From Acidobacteriota bacterium (GTDB lineage Bacteria; Acidobacteriota; Vicinamibacteria; Vicinamibacterales; UBA8438): a DNA stretch of 35,953 nucleotides. Under the pieces are notes generated by a model. The model was not told the DNA's origin. It worked only from the letters and a program-made list of their open reading frames with translations, and searched no databases. The position numbers and the translations under genes are program-made. Numbering within the stretch: position 1 is the first letter of the stretch; each line of letters begins with the position of its first letter. Below, piece by piece: positions 17,397 through 25,413 of the stretch. Location of the stretch: contig PAUN01000070.1 in assembly GCA_002712885.1 (NCBI GenBank), forward strand, positions 1-35,953, written 5' to 3'.

Positions 17397-19589
17397 ATGC
17401 GCATTCTCTTCGTGCTCAAAAGCCTCGCGCTCATCCGCCACTTCGACGAAGTGCTGACTCGGCTCGCCGACAAGCACCAGATCGTGCTCGCGCCCACGAA
17501 GTTCGGCGATGACCATGCACTGCCGGACGCGCTCGTCAAACACCCCAACTGCAGCGTCCTCCAACAATCTCCCAAGCGCGCGGATGGTGCGCGCGAGGTC
17601 GCCATCCTGAGAAGCGCCAGAGACTTTCTCCGCTATCACGAACCCACCCTGGCCGGTGCGTCGGCGAACCGCCGCCGGGCCCTGTCCAATCTCGTGCGTG
17701 TCGTCTCGCGGGGCACTCGGACACTGCCGGACGACCTGCCCGACCTGCTAGTACCACTGACCCTGCAAGAACAACGGGGCCTGCGCGAGACGTTCAGTCA
17801 CCTGGAGACGCTGATACCGCCCGACCCACGGTTCGCGCAGTTCCTCACGGAGCAAAAGCCGGATGTGCTGCTGATTACCCCACTGGTCTCGTTCGGGGGG
17901 CTCCATTCAGACTTCGTCAAGGCCGCGCGGTGGCTCGGTATTCCCAGCGCGTGTCTCGTGTTCAGCTGGGACAACCTCACCAACAAGGGGATGATCCACG
18001 AGCGTCCGGACAGAACCTTCGTCTGGAACGAGATACAGCGCAAGGAAGCGACCGACCTGCACGGCCTCGATCCGAGCACGGTCGTCGCCACCGGCGCGCC
18101 TCGATTTGATCTCTTCTTCCGCCAGACGGCGACGACGACACGCGAGGCGTTCTGCTCCGGTCTCGGGCTCGACCCGGGTCGCCGCCTGATCGCCTACCTG
18201 GCCTCATCGCCGATCGTCTCGGCCCGGGAGCCCGCGTTTGTCACCAGCTGGGTGGAAGCGATACGCGCGTCGACCAACCCTGTCCTCCGAGACGCGCAGA
18301 TCGTGATTCGACCGCACCCGCGGGTCAAGACGATCTGGCAGGACTATCCGGCATTCGCAAAAAAGGGTCCGGCCGATGCCCGCTACCCCGGGGTCGCCGT
18401 CACGAACCCCAAGTCCGCCAACGGCGACGCGGGTCTCTTTGACACGCTCTTCCACGCGGACGCGGTGGTCGGACTCAACACCACCGCCGAGCTCGAGGCC
18501 GGAATCCTGGGCAAGCCCGTGTACACCATTCGCGTCTCTGAGTTCGCCACGGGTCAGACCGGCTCGCACCACTTTCACTATCTGCTCCGGGAGCACGGCG
18601 GCTTCGTCGAATGCGCGAACACGTTGGAACAGCACCTGGCCCACCTGGCCGCGGGCCTCTCAGGCAGTGTCGACCAAGACCATGTCCGCACGTTCATCGA
18701 GCGGTTCGTCCGTCCACACGGACTCGATACGCCGGTGGCGCCGTTGCTGGCGGAGGCGATTACGGAATGGGCTCGCCAGGCGGTGGCTGACCGCCCACAC
18801 ACACCTCCAGCCGCGACTCACCGGACGCCCCAACTCCCGGTTGAGTCGGAGAGGGCGGCGGGCGCCAGCCGGCCCGCGAAGGCACAAGTGGTGTACGACA
18901 AGGCGCCACTTTTTATTCTGGCGGAGACACGCGCCGAGCGTGAGTGGCGTCTGGATCCCGGACGCAAGGAACCGTGGACCGTGGCCTGGCTCGACAACAA
19001 CGTGCGACCCGGTGATGTCGTGTATGACATCGGAGCCAACGTCGGAGTGTTCTCGCTCATCGCCGCCGCCAATCTTGGCGGAGACGGGACCGTCATCGCC
19101 TTCGAACCGGGCTTCGCGACCTTCGCACGCCTGTGCGAGAACATTCGGCTCAACAACTTTACCCGAGTGATCGTCCCGGTGCCGGTGCCGCTCTCCCACC
19201 AACCAGGCCTGCAGCGGTTTCGATACAAGTCGATGGAACCGGGCCAGAGTCGCCATCGCTTCTCCGCCCAGGCGTGGAACCCGACAGACAAGACCAAATC
19301 GACAGAACAGCCGATGCTCGCCATGTCGCTGGACCAGGCGATCCGTGACTTCGGGATACCTCGGCCCACGTTGATCAAACTGGATGTCGACGGCGCGGAG
19401 ACGCTGGTGCTTCAAGGTGGAAGCGAGACGGTGCGACACCCCGCCCTGCGCAGCGTGATCGCCGAAATCGACCCCGACTGTGAGGCGGCGGTACTCGACA
19501 TCCTCGGACAGTCTGGACTCACCCTGGTCGGACACCACAAGCGGAAGAAGAAGCCTGGACCCTGGTATGGCGTCTTCCGACGCTCCTGA
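17397..19589 (+). CDS. Fusion protein: TagF/CDP-glycerol glycerophosphotransferase-like domain + C-terminal FkbM-type methyltransferase (730 aa)
   Basis: MRILFVLKSLALIRHFDEVLTRLADKHQIVLAP...LVFSWDNLTNKGMIHERPDRTFVWNEIQRKEA...GAPRFDLFF...GLNTTAELEAGILGKPVYT; then PGDVVYDIGANVGVFSLIAAANLGGDGTVIAFEPG...LIKLDVDGAETLVLQGG. Confidence 0.85.
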   Translation: MRILFVLKSLALIRHFDEVLTRLADKHQIVLAPTKFGDDHALPDALVKHPNCSVLQQSPKRADGAREVAILRSARDFLRYHEPTLAGASANRRRALSNLVRVVSRGTRTLPDDLPDLLVPLTLQEQRGLRETFSHLETLIPPDPRFAQFLTEQKPDVLLITPLVSFGGLHSDFVKAARWLGIPSACLVFSWDNLTNKGMIHERPDRTFVWNEIQRKEATDLHGLDPSTVVATGAPRFDLFFRQTATTTREAFCSGLGLDPGRRLIAYLASSPIVSAREPAFVTSWVEAIRASTNPVLRDAQIVIRPHPRVKTIWQDYPAFAKKGPADARYPGVAVTNPKSANGDAGLFDTLFHADAVVGLNTTAELEAGILGKPVYTIRVSEFATGQTGSHHFHYLLREHGGFVECANTLEQHLAHLAAGLSGSVDQDHVRTFIERFVRPHGLDTPVAPLLAEAITEWARQAVADRPHTPPAATHRTPQLPVESERAAGASRPAKAQVVYDKAPLFILAETRAEREWRLDPGRKEPWTVAWLDNNVRPGDVVYDIGANVGVFSLIAAANLGGDGTVIAFEPGFATFARLCENIRLNNFTRVIVPVPVPLSHQPGLQRFRYKSMEPGQSRHRFSAQAWNPTDKTKSTEQPMLAMSLDQAIRDFGIPRPTLIKLDVDGAETLVLQGGSETVRHPALRSVIAEIDPDCEAAVLDILGQSGLTLVGHHKRKKKPGPWYGVFRRS

Positions 19590-19634
19590 CCGTCAGGCCG
19601 TCGGGCGTTGAGTACTGTCGGCAGCCCTTGCCGG

Positions 19635-20861
19635 CTACACGACGCGGGTAGCGCGGAGTATCGCGACTCGATCCGCATCGTATCCGAGGGCAGCCAGGAT
19701 CTCCTCGGTGTGTTCGCCAAGCTTCGGCGCGCGCCCCCGGATGCTGGGCGGCGTGTCAGAGAGGGAGAACGGCGAGTCGGCCACCGGGACCGGTAACGGC
19801 GTCCCCGGAAACGCCAGCGCCTGCAGCATCTGAGCTGCCCGCACATGCGGATTGTCAAGCGTCTGCTGGGGGGAGAGGACAGGACCCGCCGGAATCCGGG
19901 CGGCCTCGAGTGCCGCCAAGGCGTCGTCGGTCGTCCGCTCCGCGCACCAGACAGCCATGCGCTCGCTGATCAGACCACCGTGGTCGCCGCGAGACATGTC
20001 GTCGGTGAACCGTGGATCCGTCAACCAGTGCGACTCGCCGATGAGCGTCGTCCACCGTTCAAAGAGAGGCTGCCCGATGGTCTGCACCAGAATCCACCCA
20101 TCGCGCGTCCGGTGCGTATCGGATGGAGCCGAGACCTGACTGCGATTCAGGGTGGCCACACGATCGGGCACGTTCACCGCTTGCTCGATCAACACGGCGT
20201 TGGCCACGGTGAGCGCAGAGGCCAACAACGAGCCCTTGACCTCCTGGCCGCGTCCGGTGCGCTGGCGTGCCATCAGCGCGGCCAGCGTACCCACCGCGGC
20301 GCTCAGCGCCGTTGTGAAGTCGACCCACGGCACGTAGCTCTTGGTCGGCTGACCTGGTGACCCAGAGAGATACATGGCACCAGACATCGCCTGACCGATC
20401 CCATCGAATCCGGTTTTCGCTGAATAGGGTCCGCCGGCACCGAAGGCCGACACACTCGTCAGGATGACGTCCGGCTTGACCGCCGCCAGCGACACGTAAT
20501 CCAGGCCCATCGCCTCGAGTGCGGCATCGGGAAGGTTGGCCACCACCACATCCGCGGTCGCAACCAGTCGTCGCACCACTTCGCGCCCCTCAGTCTTCAT
20601 CGGGTTCAGGGTCAGCCCGCGCTTGTTCCGATTCACCTGCATGAACAGCGCGCCGTCGCCGTCGTCGTTCAGCGGCACGAGAAAACGGTCCTCACTCCCT
20701 CGTACCTTCTCGACGCGGATCACGTCGGCGCCCAGATCGGCCAGTAACGCGGCGCAGAAGGGACCGGCAATGTACCGGCCGAAATCGAGGACACGAATAC
20801 CGTCAAGCACGCCCGACACGGGTGTCGCCTCGTCGGCGGGCGTCGTTGTAGTGGTAGTCAC
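19635..20861 (-). CDS. CaiB/BaiF family (family III) CoA-transferase
   Basis: GIRVLDFGRYIAGPFCAALLADLGADVIRVEKVRGSEDRF...NRNKRGLTLNPMKTEGREVVRRL...ADVVVANLP. Confidence 0.95.
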   Translation of the reverse strand: MTTTTTTPADEATPVSGVLDGIRVLDFGRYIAGPFCAALLADLGADVIRVEKVRGSEDRFLVPLNDDGDGALFMQVNRNKRGLTLNPMKTEGREVVRRLVATADVVVANLPDAALEAMGLDYVSLAAVKPDVILTSVSAFGAGGPYSAKTGFDGIGQAMSGAMYLSGSPGQPTKSYVPWVDFTTALSAAVGTLAALMARQRTGRGQEVKGSLLASALTVANAVLIEQAVNVPDRVATLNRSQVSAPSDTHRTRDGWILVQTIGQPLFERWTTLIGESHWLTDPRFTDDMSRGDHGGLISERMAVWCAERTTDDALAALEAARIPAGPVLSPQQTLDNPHVRAAQMLQALAFPGTPLPVPVADSPFSLSDTPPSIRGRAPKLGEHTEEILAALGYDADRVAILRATRVV

Positions 20862-21871
20862 AGTCGGAAATCCGCGATCTGGATCTCGTGGCCGTAGTCA
20901 GCGAAGTCGCCATCGGCCCGAGCCTGCCGGAAGTCGCCCCAGTTCACGGCCCGGTACTTGGCCGGACTGGCCTCGGCGGTCGCAACCAGCGGTGCCACCT
21001 CGGTGTCGTAGGCTGGATTGAAGAAGAAGGGCACGCTGTATCGCGGCCGGTCGGTGATTGGCCGCACGCGATGCAGAGCAGCCCGATACCGGCCGTTCGA
21101 CCAAATCTGCATCATGTCGCCGATGTTCATGACGAGCGCGCCGTCGGTCGGGGTCACGTCGATCCATCCCTGGCCGTCAGCGTGATCAGAGCTCACCTGA
21201 AGTCCTCCCACCTCGTCTGGCAACAAGACGGTCAAGACTCCGGCGTCACTGTGATGGTGCAACGCCATGTCGCCGAGACCGGTGATGGTGGCCGCCGTCT
21301 CCGACTCCAGCGGATCGTCCAGCGGATAGTAGTTCAAGCGTGTGAAACCGGTATGTGTCGGACTGAAATACGGCACCAGCGTCTCGTCGTGGACACCGAG
21401 CCCGGCGCACAATGCCCCAACCAGCTGGAGGCTGAGACGCTCGCACATCCGCTGATACTTGAGCAGCGTCCGGCGGAACCGAGGGCGGTCACCGGGCCAG
21501 CGGTTCGCGCCGTCGACCGAAGGGCGCGAGCACAGCTCATCTTCCAAGACCCGGGCGTCTGACTCGACACCGAAATCGAACACCTCTTTCAGGTCCCGCC
21601 GGTTCTTGGTCAGCTCGCGGTCGTAGTACCCCCGGGTCGTCTTCCGAGTGCGAGCGACCGCCCGTTTGGTCTCCAGCGGAAGGGCGAAGAATGCGTGCGC
21701 CTCGCGCGACACGTGTCCGATCAGTCGGCGCAATACCCCATGCCCCGTGGTCTGGAAGAACCCCCAGTCTCGGGCTGCCGCGGCGATGAGGTGAACCACG
21801 AATGGACGGTCCGCAGAATCGGTGTCCAGCGACGAGCTGTCGATGATCGGGATGGGGCGCACGGCCGTCAT
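20858..21871 (-). CDS. 2OG-Fe(II) oxygenase / isopenicillin N synthase-like dioxygenase
   Basis: MTAVRPIPIIDSSSLDTD...WGFFQTTGHGV...LHHHSDAGVLTVLLPDEVGGLQV (HxD) and LHRVRPITDRPRYSVPFFFNP (distal H, RxS). ATG at 21871 preferred; the longer GTG start at 21934 would run through the inverted repeat. Confidence 0.92.
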   Translation of the reverse strand: MTAVRPIPIIDSSSLDTDSADRPFVVHLIAAAARDWGFFQTTGHGVLRRLIGHVSREAHAFFALPLETKRAVARTRKTTRGYYDRELTKNRRDLKEVFDFGVESDARVLEDELCSRPSVDGANRWPGDRPRFRRTLLKYQRMCERLSLQLVGALCAGLGVHDETLVPYFSPTHTGFTRLNYYPLDDPLESETAATITGLGDMALHHHSDAGVLTVLLPDEVGGLQVSSDHADGQGWIDVTPTDGALVMNIGDMMQIWSNGRYRAALHRVRPITDRPRYSVPFFFNPAYDTEVAPLVATAEASPAKYRAVNWGDFRQARADGDFADYGHEIQIADFRL

Positions 21872-21887
21872 TATCCCCTGGGCTCTA

Positions 21888-21992
21888 GGTTTTCCGACGA
21901 GGCGTCCGTCTGGCGGCGTTACTTCGTCGGTCACAGCCCACCTGGCTGCTCCCTCCTCGCGCCTGACCAGACAGACGCCTCGTCAGAAAACC
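21888..21992 (-). repeat. 26-bp inverted repeat with 53-nt loop; fully pairs as minus-strand RNA
   Basis: ggttttccgacgaggcgtccgtctgg (21888-21913) versus ccagacagacgcctcgtcagaaaacc (21967-21992): 24/26 complementary in DNA, and both mismatches are G.U wobbles in minus-strand RNA. Confidence 0.75.
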
Positions 21993-22017
21993 CCCTCGGA
22001 CCTCTGTCAGCACGCTG

Positions 22018-23205
22018 CTAGAGTGAACCAAGAAAGGCGACCAACGCGGCACGAGCCACCGGATCGAGCGCATCGAATCCCTGGCGGGCCAGCGCCGCCT
22101 CGGCCGCGTGGGCCTCGATAGCGTCAGTCATCGTCGCGGCCCGTCCATCGTGAAGCAGTGGACGGCGGAATCTTACTCCCCACAACGCCGGGGTGCGCAC
22201 CTCGTTCGCCGCACCCGCCGCCTGTGCAATACCGTCGCCAGTGCCGACATCGTGCAACAGCAGGTCCGTAAAGAGGGCCACTGGCTGTCGATCGAACAAC
22301 GGGTTCGAGCTTGGCCCGGTCTCCAGCACGGGCACGTGGCATGCCGCGCACCCGATGGCGTCAAATGCCTGTTCGCCGAGACGGACCTGGGCGTCGATCG
22401 CACCGCGACCGACGGGGGCCAGAAATTTCATAAACGACTCGAAGTTGTCGATCCCGCGCCGCCCGGTGGCCGGCTCCTCGACATCCTCCGGGTCTGGAAT
22501 CGGGTCACACAGACGCATCAGCTCCGGGTCGATACCGAATGACTGCTCGCGTGGGAACAGGTCACTCGTGATCCCCATCTCGTTGCGATAGGCGTCAGCG
22601 CCAAACACGAGCAAGCTCGCGTGCTGGGCTTTCCAGCCGAACCGCCCAACGCGCAGCTCGCCGGTGGCCGGATCTTCGACGATGGCGGCCCGGCCGCTCA
22701 CGCCATCACGGTCGAGGTCTAGCGGGTCCTCCAGCGCGAGCAGCGTCTCGTCCGGAATCGCGTCGACCAGGCCGGCGCCGAACACCGGGATCGGGACTCG
22801 TCTAGCGATGACATTGGCGGCGGCGGGAATGACCACCTGACACCCGTGGGATGGGGTGGAGAACAACTGGAACAGTGAACCGGCATCGGGATCGAAGTCC
22901 CTATACGTCCCATCAGCGTCCACCAGACCGGCACGCAGCTCAGCCACGGGGGAAATCCCGCCCACGGCCGGCACGTTGTGACAACCACCGCAACTCGTCC
23001 CGTTGTACGCCGGACCCAGACCATCCTCCGGCTCCTCCACTTCGAGGAAATCCTCAAGCCCCAGGTTGAACAGCTCGAACTCGGAGGGAGTCAAACCGGG
23101 AAGCGCATCGCCCGGAGCTGGCGGTATCTGGGCGAACGCGGGTGCCACGAACCAGCCGACGGCAATCACAGCCCGTAGCAGCCCATGGTGAAGGCCCCGC
23201 TGCAT
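22018..23205 (-). CDS. Di-haem oxidoreductase (DHOR/DUF1111 type, two CxxCH)
   Basis: MQRGLHHGLLRAVIAVGWFVAPAFAQ signal; haem motifs CGGCH and CAACH; GLGPAYNGTSCGGCHNVPAVGG; RTPALWGVRFRRPLLHDGRAATMTDAIEAHAAEA. ORF extends to 23286 with an alternative start. Confidence 0.9.
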   Translation of the reverse strand: MQRGLHHGLLRAVIAVGWFVAPAFAQIPPAPGDALPGLTPSEFELFNLGLEDFLEVEEPEDGLGPAYNGTSCGGCHNVPAVGGISPVAELRAGLVDADGTYRDFDPDAGSLFQLFSTPSHGCQVVIPAAANVIARRVPIPVFGAGLVDAIPDETLLALEDPLDLDRDGVSGRAAIVEDPATGELRVGRFGWKAQHASLLVFGADAYRNEMGITSDLFPREQSFGIDPELMRLCDPIPDPEDVEEPATGRRGIDNFESFMKFLAPVGRGAIDAQVRLGEQAFDAIGCAACHVPVLETGPSSNPLFDRQPVALFTDLLLHDVGTGDGIAQAAGAANEVRTPALWGVRFRRPLLHDGRAATMTDAIEAHAAEAALARQGFDALDPVARAALVAFLGSL

Positions 23206-23275
23206 TCGACGGGCGGCCCGGCGCCCGTCTCTATGTAACGCGGGACTTTCACCACAGGCCGCTACCAACTCCGCC

Positions 23276-23767
23276 CTACGACTCATCGTTCCCGGTCCCA
23301 GACCCGTCGTCGTTGTCCTGGTCGTCGGGGCCAGTCACGATGATCTCGCCCTTCATGAAGTTGTGTCCCGCGCCGCACAGCTTGGAGCACTCGAACTGAT
23401 AGACACCGGCGGCCTCCGCCTCGAACACCACCACCGCCTCCCCCTGCCGCCGTTTCGGTACGATGACGTTGCGCCCGTTCACGAGGTGGAAACCGTGGTT
23501 GGTGTCTTGGCTTCGGATGTGAATCTCCACCGTGGTGCCAACCGGGACCTCGAGACGCGAGGGTGTGAACGTGAAACGCTCGGCCACCATCTCCACGACC
23601 TGGCGTTCCTGGGCAGCGACTGTCCCCGACAGGATGACTCCGCCGAGCGCGACCATCAGCATCAGTGTCCTTCGAGCCCACGCATGGACACGCACTCTGT
23701 TCGGACGCCCATCCGGGTGCCTCGACACCCGGACACGGGTTGTTGTTCGTTCGAAGACTTTGAGCAT
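23276..23767 (-). CDS. Stand-alone cytochrome c oxidase subunit II-like CuA cupredoxin
   Basis: Signal-like N-terminus; TNHGFHL; CSKLCGAGHNFM (C-x3-C-x3-H-x2-M CuA motif); TAATG stop/start overlap with the porin gene. Confidence 0.9.
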   Translation of the reverse strand: MLKVFERTTTRVRVSRHPDGRPNRVRVHAWARRTLMLMVALGGVILSGTVAAQERQVVEMVAERFTFTPSRLEVPVGTTVEIHIRSQDTNHGFHLVNGRNVIVPKRRQGEAVVVFEAEAAGVYQFECSKLCGAGHNFMKGEIIVTGPDDQDNDDGSGTGNDES

Positions 23768-25146
23768 TAGAACCACCATCCCAGACCAACATTGAGTGAA
23801 TTGGGCTCGTCGATCACGTCGCTCTGATTCCGCACCACCGAGTAGTCGAGCTTCAGGACGACATCGGGGTCCGGATAATAGGAGAACCCAACGACCCAGG
23901 CGTCGCGGTCGAACTGCTGGAGACGCTGGAACCCGGCTGGCATCCGATACTGGGTGTCGAAATTCTCGTAGCGCACGAACACGGCGGCCTCTCGCGGGGC
24001 CGGATTCGGCAACACGAAGTACGACGCCTCCACATAGAAGCCGCGAATTTGCCGGGCGATATTCGCTCCCGGTTGGCCACCCCGCGTCCGCAGCGCCCGG
24101 TTCAGTTCGTCCATCCCCTCGAGCCAGACGTGGGCGTATTGCGCCCGCGCTTCCAACTCCCCGACCCGATACCGCGCATCGACCTCTCCCACCGTGGCCT
24201 GGCTCTCGATGCGTGGAAACGCGAACCCGGTCTTGCCTCGCCAGAAGCTGGCGCCAGCCCAGAGCCCTGGCAGGCCGACGTACTCGACGCGACCAGTCGT
24301 GGCGATGTTTCGAACGTTCGCCTCGGCTCCCTTCTGACGACCGTCGCGTATCCCCTGGTCCGCGGTGAAACCAGACGCATCGAGGGGAGCCATCACATAG
24401 GTGCGATACCGTAGCCCCTGTCCGACCTCGCCGTGGATGCCGGCGCCGGCATCGAACCAGGTGCTCGGCACGATAACATCGTCGACAAACGGCCGCTCGA
24501 CCCCATGAAAGACGGGCGGCTCGTGTCGCTCGTTGATGATCCCCACCGGCACCAGCAACATTCCAGCCCGAAAGTTCAATTCGCGCGTGAGCAGGAAATC
24601 GATGTAGGCCTGCTCGAGTTCCAGCTCGCCCTCATCCTCGGGACCCACCAGCGAATGCTCGAGCTCGAGCTCCGAGACGAATCGCACGCGGTCCGAAAAA
24701 CTGTGGGTAAACAGCAGCACGAACCGATGGAAGTCGATGACCGGGTCCTCGTGTTCCCGGTTGTTGAAGTGGAAGTCCATGTAACCCGACAGCGAGCTGT
24801 TCGACACGACCTGGGCCGCCTGGTCCCCTTGGCTGGCACCTTGGCCCGTGCCGCGGCGCGCCCCGGCGGCCGCCACGAGGCGCCCGAGACGCATCGCCGG
24901 CGGCATCTCGGGCATCCGCAGGCGCGCGGCCCCAGACGTCGTGCCCCCAGGTCGCAACCCGCCGTAGCCGAGCCGCCATCCGCCGGCCGCCCAGTGCTTG
25001 AGCTGGCCCACCGCGCTGAGACGCCCGTCATCGCCCCCGACGACCTGTGATTGAGCCGTGGCGGTCGATACAGCCAGGCTCAGTACCAGACACAGCCCAC
25101 TGAAACCCTGACGGGCCGCCCGCGAGGCGGCACGATTTCTAGGCAT
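23767..25146 (-). CDS. Porin-like outer-membrane beta-barrel protein (459 aa)
   Basis: Signal sequence; SGYMDFHFNNREHEDPVIDFHRFVLLFTHSFSDRVRFVSELELEHS...ELELEQAYIDFLLTRELNFRAGMLLVPVGIINERHEPPVFHGVERPFVDDVIVPSTWFDAGAG...; C-terminal ...LNVGLGWWF. Confidence 0.85.
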   Translation of the reverse strand: MPRNRAASRAARQGFSGLCLVLSLAVSTATAQSQVVGGDDGRLSAVGQLKHWAAGGWRLGYGGLRPGGTTSGAARLRMPEMPPAMRLGRLVAAAGARRGTGQGASQGDQAAQVVSNSSLSGYMDFHFNNREHEDPVIDFHRFVLLFTHSFSDRVRFVSELELEHSLVGPEDEGELELEQAYIDFLLTRELNFRAGMLLVPVGIINERHEPPVFHGVERPFVDDVIVPSTWFDAGAGIHGEVGQGLRYRTYVMAPLDASGFTADQGIRDGRQKGAEANVRNIATTGRVEYVGLPGLWAGASFWRGKTGFAFPRIESQATVGEVDARYRVGELEARAQYAHVWLEGMDELNRALRTRGGQPGANIARQIRGFYVEASYFVLPNPAPREAAVFVRYENFDTQYRMPAGFQRLQQFDRDAWVVGFSYYPDPDVVLKLDYSVVRNQSDVIDEPNSLNVGLGWWF

Positions 25147-25179
25147 GGCAACGAACAGATTTCATCAATCGCACACTTT

Positions 25180-25197
25180 GTTTTGATTAATCAAAAC
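25180..25197. promoter_or_regulatory. 18-bp perfect palindrome, probable operator upstream of porin-CuA-DHOR operon
   Basis: GTTTTGATTAATCAAAAC in an AT-rich island; overlaps at 25195-25197 with a second palindrome AACTT-A-AAGTT (25195-25205); 34 nt upstream of the ATG at 25146. Confidence 0.65.
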
Positions 25198-25413
25198 TTA
25201 AAGTTAGCCTATTGTCAATCCAAGATTTGCCGGTGCGGGCAACTCGTTCTGGCGCGCGACTCAGTAGATACGATGGAGCGTGACAAAGAGCGCGGAGAAG
25301 AGCGCGAGAAACAGCGTCTAGACGATGACGATCATGTCGCGGCGACGGGATGACTCTGTCGAGGACGGTGACGATCCGACCGCCGAGCCGCGGAGTCGCC
25401 GCCAGTCATGGGA

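Noticed and set aside
18660-19538. 292-aa minus-strand ORF
   Set aside because: Antisense to the FkbM fusion gene; no recognisable domain.
19584-19600. CCTGACCGTCAGG palindrome between convergent genes as a terminator
   Set aside because: Single-nucleotide centre makes a poor hairpin and there is no T-tract.
25051-25353. Small charged ORF ending MERDKERGEEREKQRLDDDDHVAATG
   Set aside because: Most of it overlaps the start of the porin gene and the palindrome region; no homology recognised and no clear RBS.
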